From positions 56,022 to 120,021 of the IMG/VR virus record IMGVR_UViG_3300044981_000204: a stretch of DNA of 64,000 nucleotides. One strand, written 5' to 3'. Position 1 is the first letter of the stretch; each line of letters opens with the position of its first letter. This document shows, piece by piece, positions 32,608 to 40,717 of this stretch. The DNA comes from a virus. Below the pieces are notes generated by a model, which saw only the letters and a list, made by a program, of their open reading frames with translations, searched no databases and was not told the origin of the DNA. Made by a program: the position numbers and the translations under genes.

Positions 32608-33201
32608 TTACCACGGGTGTCGGGGGTCCGGCTTCCGGACGACGAACTCTATCGCACATTCGGCGTTGGACTCAGCTGTTTGGTCCCTGCCCAACTTAGC
32701 GGGGTCCCATCCCTCGGTCAGGAGTTGGACCATCTCCACGTCCACTGGGAGCTTCCAAAGCATGTGGTGGACGTTTATCGACCCGGGTATCACCGGCATG
32801 GCCCTCATCGTGAACGAGTGCTTGTGGTCCGGGTTGAACCCGCTTGGCCATTGCCCCTGCTCATACAGTAGTTCTTCGGGGACCGTCACCACTACGAAGC
32901 CCCCGGGTCTGACTACCCGGACCCAGTTGACGAGCGCCGCCCTGGGGTCCCTGAGGTGCTCCAAACAATGGCTGCTGTGCAAGAAGTCGAACTCGTCGTT
33001 CTTGACCTCCGGCAAGAACTGCGCGTCCTTGTGGCCCAGCTCGATGTCGTAGGGGATCACCTCCTCGACCCATGGCCAGTCCTCTTTCCTCATAGGATCA
33101 GCCCCGCACCCCACGTCGATGCCTCGTCCCCTGAACCATCGGTAGCAGAACGTCCAGTCCGTCCTGCGCCTCGTCTTTGCCTTGCTTTGTTCTTGGCACA
33201 T
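32608..33201 (-). CDS. Class I SAM-dependent methyltransferase, 197 aa
   Basis: GRGIDVGCGADPMRKEDW is motif I, VIPYDIE the post-I acidic strand and LHSSHCLEHLRDPRAAL motif II; the VRPGGFVVVTVPEE strand follows. Type-11 methyltransferase as seen in sugar and lipid modification clusters. With the glycosyltransferases upstream, it may methylate a glycan; this is inference. Confidence 0.82.
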   Translation of the reverse strand: MCQEQSKAKTRRRTDWTFCYRWFRGRGIDVGCGADPMRKEDWPWVEEVIPYDIELGHKDAQFLPEVKNDEFDFLHSSHCLEHLRDPRAALVNWVRVVRPGGFVVVTVPEELLYEQGQWPSGFNPDHKHSFTMRAMPVIPGSINVHHMLWKLPVDVEMVQLLTEGWDPAKLGRDQTAESNAECAIEFVVRKPDPRHPW

Positions 33202-33206
33202 GTTAG

Positions 33207-33473
33207 CTATCCCACGACCTCGCCCGATGCTTCGGGCATCTCGTACCCCACAAATGTGAACCTCTCCACCGTGCGCCCGTCTACGACCTCGGGAGTTAGG
33301 AACCCCTTCTCACCCTCTAGCGGCCTCGCCCTGAGCCTCAGCCCCGCGCGGCCCTCGTTGCCGGTCAGGGGGACGTAGAGGACCAGCTTCTCGTCCCTCT
33401 CAGTGTGCTGTGCTATTCCTATGACCTGGTAGTATTCTCCCTTGTGGTGCCTATATATCCCTGTGACCACCAT
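33207..33473 (-). CDS. DUF1653-like protein, 88 aa
   Basis: GIYRHHKGEYYQVIGIAQHT and VLYVPLTG match the DUF1653 pattern (a short beta domain of unknown role). The C-terminal half (LTPEVVDGRTVERFTFVG) extends it. Sits between two methyltransferases in the sugar operon. Confidence 0.7.
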   Translation of the reverse strand: MVVTGIYRHHKGEYYQVIGIAQHTERDEKLVLYVPLTGNEGRAGLRLRARPLEGEKGFLTPEVVDGRTVERFTFVGYEMPEASGEVVG

Positions 33474-33476
33474 GAT

Positions 33477-34136
33477 TCACCTCCTGTTCATCTTCCTTAC
33501 TAAGCTAAAACCCCTGGGACCATCCAAGTGGACCCGGTACTCCTCTTCGGCGTCCACCTCCGGCACTATCCAACCCTCCGCGCAGCTATCGTGGTACACG
33601 TACACCGCACCCGGCTTCACGAGGAACTTCTCCTGGGCCCTCGAGGCGTACGAGCTATCTATGAATACCAGGTCAGCCATAGGGAGCTCTCGCAGCTCCA
33701 ACGACGGGCAGCACCTTATCTCCACCGGGAAACCCGCACAAACCTTCTTGGCGTAGGCCACCATGGCCTCGTCCACGTCTGACGAGACCACCCGACCAAA
33801 GCCGTTGGTCCAGCACCCGGCGCCAAGGGCGCGAGCCATTAGTCCGACGTTAGTCCCGGTCTCCACGACGAGCCTTGGCTTGAGCTGCACGACCATGGTG
33901 AACATGTGCGCCAGAAGTTCCAGCTCTCCTTGGATCAGCTCTTGGGGCATTGGATAGGGTTCACCATTGAGGACTCCAATGTGCCAGGGGTTTGGGTGGT
34001 GTTCTGTCTTGGGGACGTCCGAGTATTGGAGGTTCACGAAGTGGGAGTTTCCGAATGTTGGGCACGGCTCCAACTGGTCTACAGCTATAGCGGCCGCGAA
34101 CCCAACCCTCAAGCGGCGTAGGAATTCAAGGCTCAC
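33477..34136 (-). CDS. O-methyltransferase/cephalosporin hydroxylase-like, 219 aa
   Basis: GTG at 34134-34136 overlaps the glycosyltransferase stop as GTGA; the longer frame start is less likely. LVVETGTNVGLMARALG is the SAM motif, VVSSDVDEAMVAYA and LVFIDSSYASRAQEKFLV follow, and VYVYHDSC is the late acidic motif. This is the pattern of the CmcI/rhamnosyl O-methyltransferase type. Likely modifies a sugar made by its neighbours. Confidence 0.72.
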   Translation of the reverse strand: MSLEFLRRLRVGFAAAIAVDQLEPCPTFGNSHFVNLQYSDVPKTEHHPNPWHIGVLNGEPYPMPQELIQGELELLAHMFTMVVQLKPRLVVETGTNVGLMARALGAGCWTNGFGRVVSSDVDEAMVAYAKKVCAGFPVEIRCCPSLELRELPMADLVFIDSSYASRAQEKFLVKPGAVYVYHDSCAEGWIVPEVDAEEEYRVHLDGPRGFSLVRKMNRR

Positions 34137-34966
34137 CTTGGGAACTCCAGTTGGTGCTCGGGCAACATCCAATCGTCGAGCTTTGCTAGCTCCCCATCCT
34201 GGAGCCTTGCCACTATCCTGTAGCTCCCCGAGGACTTCCCGTCGCTATAGACGAGCCCAAGCTGGGTCTCGTCGAAAGATTCGGGACTCTCGTGGACGCC
34301 CCCCTCCCTCCCGATGTTTTGGCACCTCGAGAGGACCGGGTGGAGGGCCCTCCTTTGCTCGAGCCTCATGGCATATGATAGGGAGAAATCCCAACCCGTC
34401 GGGGCCACCCTCTTCCTGTGCCAGGAGGATTTTATGAACGGCCACTGCCACCTGGTCGCGCACCACGCGAAGGGGGAGGTGATTATGCCCGACTCGGCCA
34501 ACATCTCGGGGTCGTCCGGCATGCCCCCGGGGTTTGACCCACGACCGAACTCTCGGTGGTTGCACATCGACATCAGCGTGTAGTCAGACAGCGGACCGCC
34601 GTGGGACTCGTGGAACCACGAGGAGAGCCTCAGGGCGTCGGGCCTGAGGCAGGCGTCGTCCTCAAGGGCGAGGTTTAGGTCTGACCCGTGCTCCTCGAAC
34701 GCCCTCTGCATGGCTACTAGCGGGTTTCCCGCGACCCCGAACTTGCACGAGTTCTCATACACGTGGCACCCGGCTATCCCCTGGCTCGACGTGAAGTACG
34801 CCGCTTCGTCCGCGACCCTAAGGACGCTTGGGTTGCCCGGGTCCACGCAGATGATCACCTCTTCGAACATAGGAACGCTCTCAGAAACCAGCGCATCCAG
34901 GAGGGACTGCATCACCATGGATAGGTACTGGGGTCGGTTGTGGGCGACGACCGTCACGGTCCTCAT
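34133..34966 (-). CDS. Glycosyltransferase (GT-A fold, GNT-I/GT2-like)
   Basis: 277 aa from the ATG at 34964-34966, in an ATGA overlap with the kinase stop. VTVVAHNRPQYLSMVMQSL and EVIICVDPGNPSVLRVADE start the GT-A fold; LNLALEDDACLRPDAL is the Glu-Asp-Asp metal motif typical of GNT-I-like enzymes. A later WDFSLSYAMRLE helix fits the acceptor region. Donor unknown; the heptose genes beside it suggest a heptose or related nucleotide sugar. Confidence 0.78.
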   Translation of the reverse strand: MRTVTVVAHNRPQYLSMVMQSLLDALVSESVPMFEEVIICVDPGNPSVLRVADEAAYFTSSQGIAGCHVYENSCKFGVAGNPLVAMQRAFEEHGSDLNLALEDDACLRPDALRLSSWFHESHGGPLSDYTLMSMCNHREFGRGSNPGGMPDDPEMLAESGIITSPFAWCATRWQWPFIKSSWHRKRVAPTGWDFSLSYAMRLEQRRALHPVLSRCQNIGREGGVHESPESFDETQLGLVYSDGKSSGSYRIVARLQDGELAKLDDWMLPEHQLEFPR

Positions 34967-35799
34967 CTGCTGATCAACCTTTTCGCCACTATCTGGGCCA
35001 CGGACCTGTCCATCGGGGCATCTAGTGGATAGGCGTCGTTCCACACTGGCGCGAACGTGAGCGAGTGTGCGACCGCAGAAGCGGCAAACCTCATAGAGAT
35101 ATCGAGGGACCTCGACACCCGGTCGCGGCCCTCGACGTCGAAGAGGGCACAATACGACGCAACGAACGAGGCGAACGCCGTGTCTCCCGCGCCGGCCACG
35201 TTCTTTACCTTGCCGGCGAATGACCTAACCGACGCTATGTGGATACCTAGTCCGTAGGCGCTAGCCCCGCCCTCACCTCGCTTGATGACGCACAACTTTG
35301 CAGTGCTGTAGGCATCCTTGTGGTTGTAGAATTCTGCATAATTCGGGAACATCCCGTCGACCCAGCCGCTCCAGTTCTCGGGACGCACCTTGCAATCCAC
35401 GAAGGTCGGAAGCTCCAACAGGCGCACGTGGTCTACGACGGACCTATCTATTGATCCCTTCCCATAGTCGGACACCAGAACAGCGCAGCACCCTTGAGCG
35501 GCGCCTATAAGCTCCGGTATTAGGAGAGGCTCCAACACCTCGTCGACGTCGAACCTCGCAACGACGCCGTCGTCGTCCACCAGCCTCGACTTCACGATCT
35601 TACCACTAGCTTGGGAGACCAGGCGGACTTCCGCCCCCATCGCCTCGAGGTTCTCCGCGACGTTGCCGGCGCCGCCGGGGAGGTCGATGGTCCTATTGAC
35701 GCTAAGGAGCGGGGACCTATGGCTTTCCGGGTTCAGCCTCTTAATGGACCCAACGTGGTACCTGTCCACCATCAGGTCTCCCACCACTAGGAACCTCAA
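34963..35799 (-). CDS. HldE-type heptose 7-phosphate kinase domain (PfkB fold)
   Basis: 278 aa. LVVGDLMVDRYHVGSIKRLN, then PGGAGNVAENLEAMGAEVRL, and the PfkB signature NVAGAGDTAFASFVA match the N-terminal kinase half of HldE/RfaE. The adenylyltransferase half is absent, so it is a stand-alone kinase. In bacteria this makes D-glycero-D-manno-heptose 1,7-bisphosphate, the substrate of the GmhB-like phosphatase encoded directly upstream (ATGA overlap). Confidence 0.85.
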   Translation of the reverse strand: MRFLVVGDLMVDRYHVGSIKRLNPESHRSPLLSVNRTIDLPGGAGNVAENLEAMGAEVRLVSQASGKIVKSRLVDDDGVVARFDVDEVLEPLLIPELIGAAQGCCAVLVSDYGKGSIDRSVVDHVRLLELPTFVDCKVRPENWSGWVDGMFPNYAEFYNHKDAYSTAKLCVIKRGEGGASAYGLGIHIASVRSFAGKVKNVAGAGDTAFASFVASYCALFDVEGRDRVSRSLDISMRFAASAVAHSLTFAPVWNDAYPLDAPMDRSVAQIVAKRLISR

Positions 35800-36341
35800 G
35801 ACTTCTTCTCCTGGTCCGCTACGGCTAGAGCCGCCGCCAAAAAGTTCGGGAAGTATGAGTGCTCGAGGGGGCTAAGGTCGGACCTGACCTTCTTCCGGTT
35901 CAACTTCGGGATTCCGGCCGCCTCGGCGGCCAACGAGTCGGTCTCAGAGTCGCCGACCATATAACTGCGCCCTAGGTCTATGTTGAGGTCCCTAGCCGCA
36001 TCTAGTATCATCCCGGGCTTAGGCTTGCGGCACTCGCAGCCGAAATCTGGCCGATGTGGGCATAGGTAGGTTGCCGCAACGCGCACTCCGCAGGCCTCGA
36101 CCAATAGGTCGTTTAGGCGGTCTGTTTGTTCAGAAAAATCCTCAATGGAGATAAAGCCAAGGCCAATGCCGCCCTGGTTGGTCACCACTATCGGCACCAA
36201 CAATTGCGCCGCAAGGACGACCATGCCATCGGCCACGGTCGGGAGGAGCTCAACCTCGTCGGCGGTGTTGGCTGGCCTACCTCCATAGGCCCTGATTAGG
36301 GTTCCGTCCCTATCCAAGAAAACTGCCCTTATCTTGTCCAT
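35796..36341 (-). CDS. GmhB-like heptose-1,7-bisphosphate phosphatase (HAD)
   Basis: 181 aa from the ATG at 36339-36341. VFLDRDGTLI (HAD motif I), PIVVTNQGGIGLG, and a zinc site CPHRPDFGCECRKPKPGM, the GmhB hallmark, then MVGDSETDSLAA (motif III). GmhB removes the 7-phosphate of heptose bisphosphate on the way to ADP-heptose. The isomerase (GmhA), nucleotidyltransferase and epimerase (HldD) are not in the window, so host enzymes would have to complete the pathway. Confidence 0.88.
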   Translation of the reverse strand: MDKIRAVFLDRDGTLIRAYGGRPANTADEVELLPTVADGMVVLAAQLLVPIVVTNQGGIGLGFISIEDFSEQTDRLNDLLVEACGVRVAATYLCPHRPDFGCECRKPKPGMILDAARDLNIDLGRSYMVGDSETDSLAAEAAGIPKLNRKKVRSDLSPLEHSYFPNFLAAALAVADQEKKS

Positions 36342-37798
36342 AGATTCGCCCCGCTCCTCGACCAATACTTCAGCTGAAACAGCACTGCCGACATCGGCTG
36401 GTCCCAGTTCCTGGGCTCTTTTTGCCTAAAGATGTTGACGCTGTCGTACCATTCGGTGGTGATCTTGTCCAGGCCCCACCGCCACTCTGGCGGATTCCCC
36501 ACCAACAAGCAAACTGGCAACCCTAGGCCCCCCGCAAGATGCGCGGCCGATGTGTCGCAGCTAACCAATAGGTCCATGTGGGTCAGCACAGCTGCAGTAT
36601 CGTCGTAGTTCCTCAGGTCCTCGCCTAGGTCGACTATCCTATCACATAGGTCCTCGGGAAGGGCCTTGAGCTGCTTGGATGGTTCCGCCACCTGCAGGGA
36701 GTACAGCTGCACGCCGTCCACCTGCAGGAGCTTTAAGAACTGGGCAAGCGGTAGGCTCCTAGCCGCGTCGTTGCCGTGCTTCGGGTCCCCGGCCCAGACC
36801 ATGGCTACCTTCCTACTTTTGCCATCCCACCGAGAATTTACGCGATATTTCCAGACCTCACTAAGTCTTCCCGGGTCGTTCGACGCGAGTATGTGGGGCT
36901 CCCTCCGGCAGTTCTCGGGGGAGATCTTCAGCACCCTCATTATGCCAAGGAGGGACGAGTGGTGGTCGTAGTCGACCTTCATCCTTTCGTTGAAGCCCAC
37001 GGCCTCATCGACGCCAGACACCCTCGACATCAACGAGGTCAGGTCTTGGGGAACTAAGAACACCAGCTTGCCGAACTTTCCTAGTTCCTTGGCTTCTGCT
37101 AGGTACCTAGAGAATTGGATAGCGTCTCCAGCTCCCTGGTCGGAGACGACCAACAGCGTCTTACCCTCGCACGTCTGGCCGGACCAGGAGTCCGACATCC
37201 CCAAACCGCGCATCTTCTCGTTGCGGTTGTAGCTTAGGCAGTACTCGTACTGGGGCCACCCTCCCGCCCAATCGCCGTACGTCATCCTTATTAGGGCTTG
37301 GTTGAGCAGCATATGCGTGTCGCTAGGACTGAGAGCTAGCCCGCGCTCGTTCCACTCGTTCGCCTCGGCGAGTCGACCCTGGTCGTAGCATAGGATGGCC
37401 ATGGACGACATGGCTGGGTAGTTCTGTGGATCTTCCTTGATGGCGTCGTTGAGGAGCTGCTTGGCTTCGTCCAACTTCCACAGTTTCCGAGCGACCTCCG
37501 CGAGCGCGATGCGCGACCGGATGTTCGAGGCGTCCATCCTCGAGACCTCCCTGAACATCCTGTATGCGCTGTCGAACTGACCCATTGACGAGTACAAGGC
37601 CCCGAGGTTGTACACGCTGGGATGGTTCTTCGGGTTTAGGTCTACTGACCTCTTGAAGCACTCGAACGCTCCTTCGGCGTTCTTCACCTGAACGAACTGA
37701 TTACCTACGGCGAAGAGGAAGTTGCTAACGTCCTCGAGCACTCCCCTCTCCATGCGGACGTACTTAGCCTTGTCCTCCGCCGACCTCTTCTTCCTCAT
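36329..37798 (-). CDS. TPR protein fused to a GT9-like (heptosyltransferase-type) glycosyltransferase
   Basis: 489 aa from the ATG at 37796-37798; the frame is open to 37990 (ATG with AAAGGA upstream), so the start is uncertain. Three to four TPR units (FECFKRSVDLNPKNHPSVYN, then LGALYSSMG; LLNDAIKEDPQNYPAMSSMA) are followed by a GT-B domain: LLVVSDQGAGDAIQFSRYL, KVAMVWAGDPKHGNDAARSL and LLVSCDTSAAHLAGGLGLPV. The last motif is typical of GT9 ADP-heptose transferases and of TPR-O-GlcNAc-transferase-like proteins. First gene of the sugar operon. Confidence 0.85.
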   Translation of the reverse strand: MRKKRSAEDKAKYVRMERGVLEDVSNFLFAVGNQFVQVKNAEGAFECFKRSVDLNPKNHPSVYNLGALYSSMGQFDSAYRMFREVSRMDASNIRSRIALAEVARKLWKLDEAKQLLNDAIKEDPQNYPAMSSMAILCYDQGRLAEANEWNERGLALSPSDTHMLLNQALIRMTYGDWAGGWPQYEYCLSYNRNEKMRGLGMSDSWSGQTCEGKTLLVVSDQGAGDAIQFSRYLAEAKELGKFGKLVFLVPQDLTSLMSRVSGVDEAVGFNERMKVDYDHHSSLLGIMRVLKISPENCRREPHILASNDPGRLSEVWKYRVNSRWDGKSRKVAMVWAGDPKHGNDAARSLPLAQFLKLLQVDGVQLYSLQVAEPSKQLKALPEDLCDRIVDLGEDLRNYDDTAAVLTHMDLLVSCDTSAAHLAGGLGLPVCLLVGNPPEWRWGLDKITTEWYDSVNIFRQKEPRNWDQPMSAVLFQLKYWSRSGANLWTR

Positions 37799-37810
37799 CG
37801 TAGTGGTTCC

Positions 37811-37822
37811 ATTGTACCACGG
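37811..37822 (-). promoter_or_regulatory. Promoter-like CCGTGGTACAAT
   Basis: Twelve bases upstream of the preferred TPR-glycosyltransferase ATG. If it is the -10, the transcript would be almost leaderless; if the longer start at 37990 is used, the element is internal. Confidence 0.4.
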
Positions 37823-37990
37823 GGAGTGCTCGTTGTCTCGGGGTTTGGCAACTGACCCGTGTACTTGGAGCCAAACACGTGGTATGATATTCTTGGTGCC
37901 ACAAAGGCAGTCCCCACCACCGAGCACCGAACCAAGAAGCTGCAACATCTTCGCGCACCTAAGCCACGTATTGGCGTTGGCAAAGTCCAT

Positions 37991-38361
37991 TTTCCTTTAT
38001 ATCCAAGGACTTAGGCGAGCTTGGTATCGGCGCGAATTGGTTCAAAATTGGCTCATGCAAGGAGCGTCGCGGTTAGGTATCAACCACCTAGTCATCAGTA
38101 TATTGGAAGATTGACGCCAATTTTGTGCAGCAATTTCAAGTAACCCACTCGAGTTGTGCCAATATCCCAATAACCCATAGAGCGCGCGTACACGTAAGGC
38201 GCACATTCTAAAACAACTTCAACTTTGCCCAACATCCAATATCCTTCCAATATCTTACCAATATCTCCAATAACAGGGGGCTAATCCCTCGCGCAAAGAA
38301 GAGTTCCTTTGATTTTACCTCCGTACGTAGCGTTACGCGTGCGCGCGGGCGCGGGAGGAGC
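37991..38361. other. Long intergenic region with iterons (candidate origin/control region)
   Basis: 371 bases without a gene and more AT-rich than the flanks. It holds the phased CCAATATC repeats listed separately, an inverted copy in GTATATTGGAAG near 38098-38110, and a GC alternating stretch (CGTGCGCGCGGGCGCGGG) near 38338-38356 just before the next gene. Confidence 0.5.
38159..38276. repeat. CCAATATC direct repeats, 11-bp phased
   Basis: Perfect CCAATATC at 38159-38166, 38236-38243, 38247-38254 and 38258-38265, plus CCAATAAC variants at 38167 and 38268. The last three perfect copies start exactly 11 bases apart, so a protein would meet them on one face of the helix. This is iteron-like, as at replication origins or strong operators. 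Confidence 0.65.
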
Positions 38362-38955
38362 TTATTCCCTCATCCTTAGGTTCTCGAACCTAGGGCTGTG
38401 CTCATATTCCTCGTACGAGACCTTTTCCATGATGCCCGCCTCCTGCAGCCTCTTCCTCAGGACCATGAAGAGCTTCGAGACACCCTGCTCAGTCCTGAGC
38501 TCACGCTCCCTGAGTTCTAGGGCCTGGGTCGCCTCGGCGAGGGTCCAGATCTCCCTTCCGTCGTCTACCAATATGCGGAGGATCGCCTTGGACTGGGGGC
38601 ACTGCCTCTTGACGACGGCGTCCATGGCCCGGTCCTCCCCAGGATGCCAGCACAAGTATAGCAGCTCTACCCTGCTGGACCACCTCTTCTTCTTGACCCT
38701 GGGTCGGTCCTGGGGTTGGGGCTCCGCAGATATGAGCAGGACCTGCCACAGCCGCCTCGCGGCATCGAGCACGTCGACGGAAGGAACGACGGAAGACCCA
38801 AGGAGCTTGGACCTGAGGTGGTCCAAGCTGCCGGAGTCCGACTGCCTAGCTAGCTCCTCCGGCGAGGAGAACGTCGCGGCGTCGCCTGGTGCCTCTTCCC
38901 TGCTGGGGTACGCCTTGAGCTCTCCGGAACTAAGCAGGGAGATGACTTGCCCCAT
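38362..38955 (-). CDS. Repeated-family protein F
   Basis: 197 aa from the ATG at 38953-38955 (AGGAGG upstream). Residues ~115-185 contain CPQSKAILRILVDDGREIW, then LRTEQGVSKLFMVLRKRLQE, then AGIMEK, the module shared with the proteins at 28.3, 41.8, 48.3, 50.0 and 61.5 kb. The N-terminal half has no recognised domain. As the first gene beside the iterons it could be their ligand, but this is only positional. Confidence 0.6.
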   Translation of the reverse strand: MGQVISLLSSGELKAYPSREEAPGDAATFSSPEELARQSDSGSLDHLRSKLLGSSVVPSVDVLDAARRLWQVLLISAEPQPQDRPRVKKKRWSSRVELLYLCWHPGEDRAMDAVVKRQCPQSKAILRILVDDGREIWTLAEATQALELRERELRTEQGVSKLFMVLRKRLQEAGIMEKVSYEEYEHSPRFENLRMRE

Positions 38956-39247
38956 TCCTAGGCCTCCTATTCGAGATGTTTGCTGATATGGTCCATGCGC
39001 AGATCTCATCCCTCTTCCTTGGTCGGCGCACCACGGGCTCCACGACGACCTCCACCCTTCCCTCGGGAATTAGGTCTGCGGCAACTAGCCTCACCCTGGT
39101 GGCCATGGATGAGGCCCTCGTGGAGGTGGTCACTGCGCCGAACGACACGGACAGGTATCCTGGTCTCGGGGACAATAAGGGCCTCCTAGTCAGCCCAGAC
39201 TCGACCAACCAGTAGCACAACAAATCAGCCATTTCCCTAGTCCTCAT
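38930..39247 (-). CDS. Hypothetical protein, 105 aa
   Basis: ATG at 39245-39247 shares a base with the stop of the upstream gene (TAATG). Contains DLLCYWLVESGLTRRPLL and a beta-like VRLVAADLIPEGRVEVVVEP. Overlaps protein F by 26 bases. Unrecognised. Confidence 0.5.
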   Translation of the reverse strand: MRTREMADLLCYWLVESGLTRRPLLSPRPGYLSVSFGAVTTSTRASSMATRVRLVAADLIPEGRVEVVVEPVVRRPRKRDEICAWTISANISNRRPRNGASHLPA

Positions 39248-39828
39248 TAATTCTCCTGCAAGTTAGCGTCGACGACCGAACTCGACACGACCGCATCGGC
39301 CACGATCTCTTCCAACAACCCAAGGGACACCAGGTGCCTCCTCCACTTCCGGAAGTGGTGGTCGTACGGGTCTGCCCGAACCTGCCTCATCCTGAACGTG
39401 GCATAGTGCCGCCTCATCGCCATCCTTGCCTCGGCAGGAGTGAAGTCCCGGAGCCCCGCCGCGTATAGTGCTCGGACCACGGCGACCCCCTCGGGCTTGC
39501 ACACGTGGTCTATGTTCCAGGAACCGTCCCATGTGAGCTTGTACCTGACGACCTTCTTCCTGACCGAGCCCCCCAGGAAGCCAAAGACCTCAGGCCCAGA
39601 CGGCAGCGGTTCGCCGCGGAGCACCACGGGCGTCCGCGGGTGCAGCGAGAAGAACCCGTCACCCGGGGCAGATGAAGCGACCGATATGACCGTGCCGGGG
39701 GACTGTGCGAACACCTTGATGATGCGGTAGTCTGCGGTGTTGGGCATAGGTCGGTTGTTGAGGGACACCTGCTCAGGGTGTGCCGGCCGGAAGTGGGAGC
39801 CAACCGTCATGGTGCCGAGGAACCGCAT
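39247..39828 (-). CDS. Hypothetical protein, 193 aa
   Basis: Possible distant relative of the repeated family: near residue 160 it has DHHFRKWRRHLVSLGLLEE, similar to the end of the shared module. The N-terminal half is beta-rich (VISVASSAPGDGFFSLHP, TPVVLRGEPLPSGP). No assigned function. Confidence 0.5.
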   Translation of the reverse strand: MRFLGTMTVGSHFRPAHPEQVSLNNRPMPNTADYRIIKVFAQSPGTVISVASSAPGDGFFSLHPRTPVVLRGEPLPSGPEVFGFLGGSVRKKVVRYKLTWDGSWNIDHVCKPEGVAVVRALYAAGLRDFTPAEARMAMRRHYATFRMRQVRADPYDHHFRKWRRHLVSLGLLEEIVADAVVSSSVVDANLQEN

Positions 39829-39837
39829 AGTGCTACC

Positions 39838-40266
39838 CTATGGATCCTTGATCAAGATGGACACAGCCAACTGGACGTCGTGCCACTGCAACCCCACGTC
39901 GGGATCGGGCATAACAAGCTGCTTGGAGAACTCCCCCAAATCGGTTGGTTCGTCGTCCACCACCACGAACGCGCCAACCTCGTTGCGAGCGAGCCAGTAG
40001 CCGACCTCAGCTCCTCGGTCGTCGTCCTCAGACTCGCCCGACTTGTCGAGCACCATCCCCCTGTAGCCCCAGCCCTTAAGCAAGGACGTGAGCTGTTGAA
40101 CGGTTCGCCCGATCCTCCAGTTGCTGATCACTACCACGCTTGCCCCCGTTAGTTGAACTATGGCGTTGAGGTTTGAGATAGCGCCCGCGCTGGGGACCTT
40201 CGTTGGTTTGCAACCCGCATACGGTAGAAGAACACCGTCGAAGTCGAGGAACAGGACCTTAGTCAT
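39838..40266 (-). CDS. HAD-like (Swiss Army Knife RNA repair type) protein 1, 142 aa
   Basis: ATG at 40264-40266, overlapping the upstream stop by eight bases. VLFLDFDGVLLPYAG is HAD motif I (DxD); VVVISNWRIGRTVQQL and AFVVVDDEPTDLG give motifs II/III. The SNWR signature marks the small HAD family predicted to act in RNA end repair. Tandem with a paralogue. Confidence 0.7.
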   Translation of the reverse strand: MTKVLFLDFDGVLLPYAGCKPTKVPSAGAISNLNAIVQLTGASVVVISNWRIGRTVQQLTSLLKGWGYRGMVLDKSGESEDDDRGAEVGYWLARNEVGAFVVVDDEPTDLGEFSKQLVMPDPDVGLQWHDVQLAVSILIKDP

Positions 40267-40717
40267 AACCAATCCTCAGTTTTTTGAGGGTCAACATCCT
40301 AATTACCTTGCTAGCGTCGGACCAGATCATCCCCCACGTCGGGTTGACCAGGACCAGCCTCTCCTCGAGTGGCCCCAAGCCCTTCGGGTCGTCGTCGACG
40401 ATCGCGTAGGATTCGACCTGAACCTTCGAGTCCACGAGCCATTCCGCTATCTCCCTCCCGCGGGAATGGTCCCCGTCTACGGGGGTAGCGCCAACTATTG
40501 AACCAGCGAACCCCCACCTCTTGAAGATCTCCGCGAGGTCTTCGTTAGATTTACCGATCCTCCAGTCGCTGGTGACCACCACCTGGGCTGGAACGACGTC
40601 GCAGATCAAGTTCAGCATCGCTATGGCTTCACCGCTCACCGTTGCCGGGCGCTGTTTCTTGTTGGGGCCAGAAAACTTAACAAGTACGCCGTCTATGTCG
40701 CAGAATATGATCTTCAT
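40259..40717 (-). CDS. HAD-like (Swiss Army Knife RNA repair type) protein 2, 152 aa
   Basis: ATG at 40715-40717 in an ATGA overlap. IIFCDIDGVLVKFSG, VVVTSDWRIGKSNEDL and YAIVDDDPKGLG mirror the neighbouring paralogue, so the pair arose by duplication. Phosphatase-type chemistry is expected from DxD and DDD. With the cREC protein at 23.3 kb it hints at RNA 2',3'-phosphate processing. Confidence 0.7.
   Translation of the reverse strand: MKIIFCDIDGVLVKFSGPNKKQRPATVSGEAIAMLNLICDVVPAQVVVTSDWRIGKSNEDLAEIFKRWGFAGSIVGATPVDGDHSRGREIAEWLVDSKVQVESYAIVDDDPKGLGPLEERLVLVNPTWGMIWSDASKVIRMLTLKKLRIGYD

Noticed and set aside
37722-38114. + strand ORF in the origin-like gap
   Set aside because: Hydrophobic-looking run but antisense to the TPR-GT gene, with no SD.
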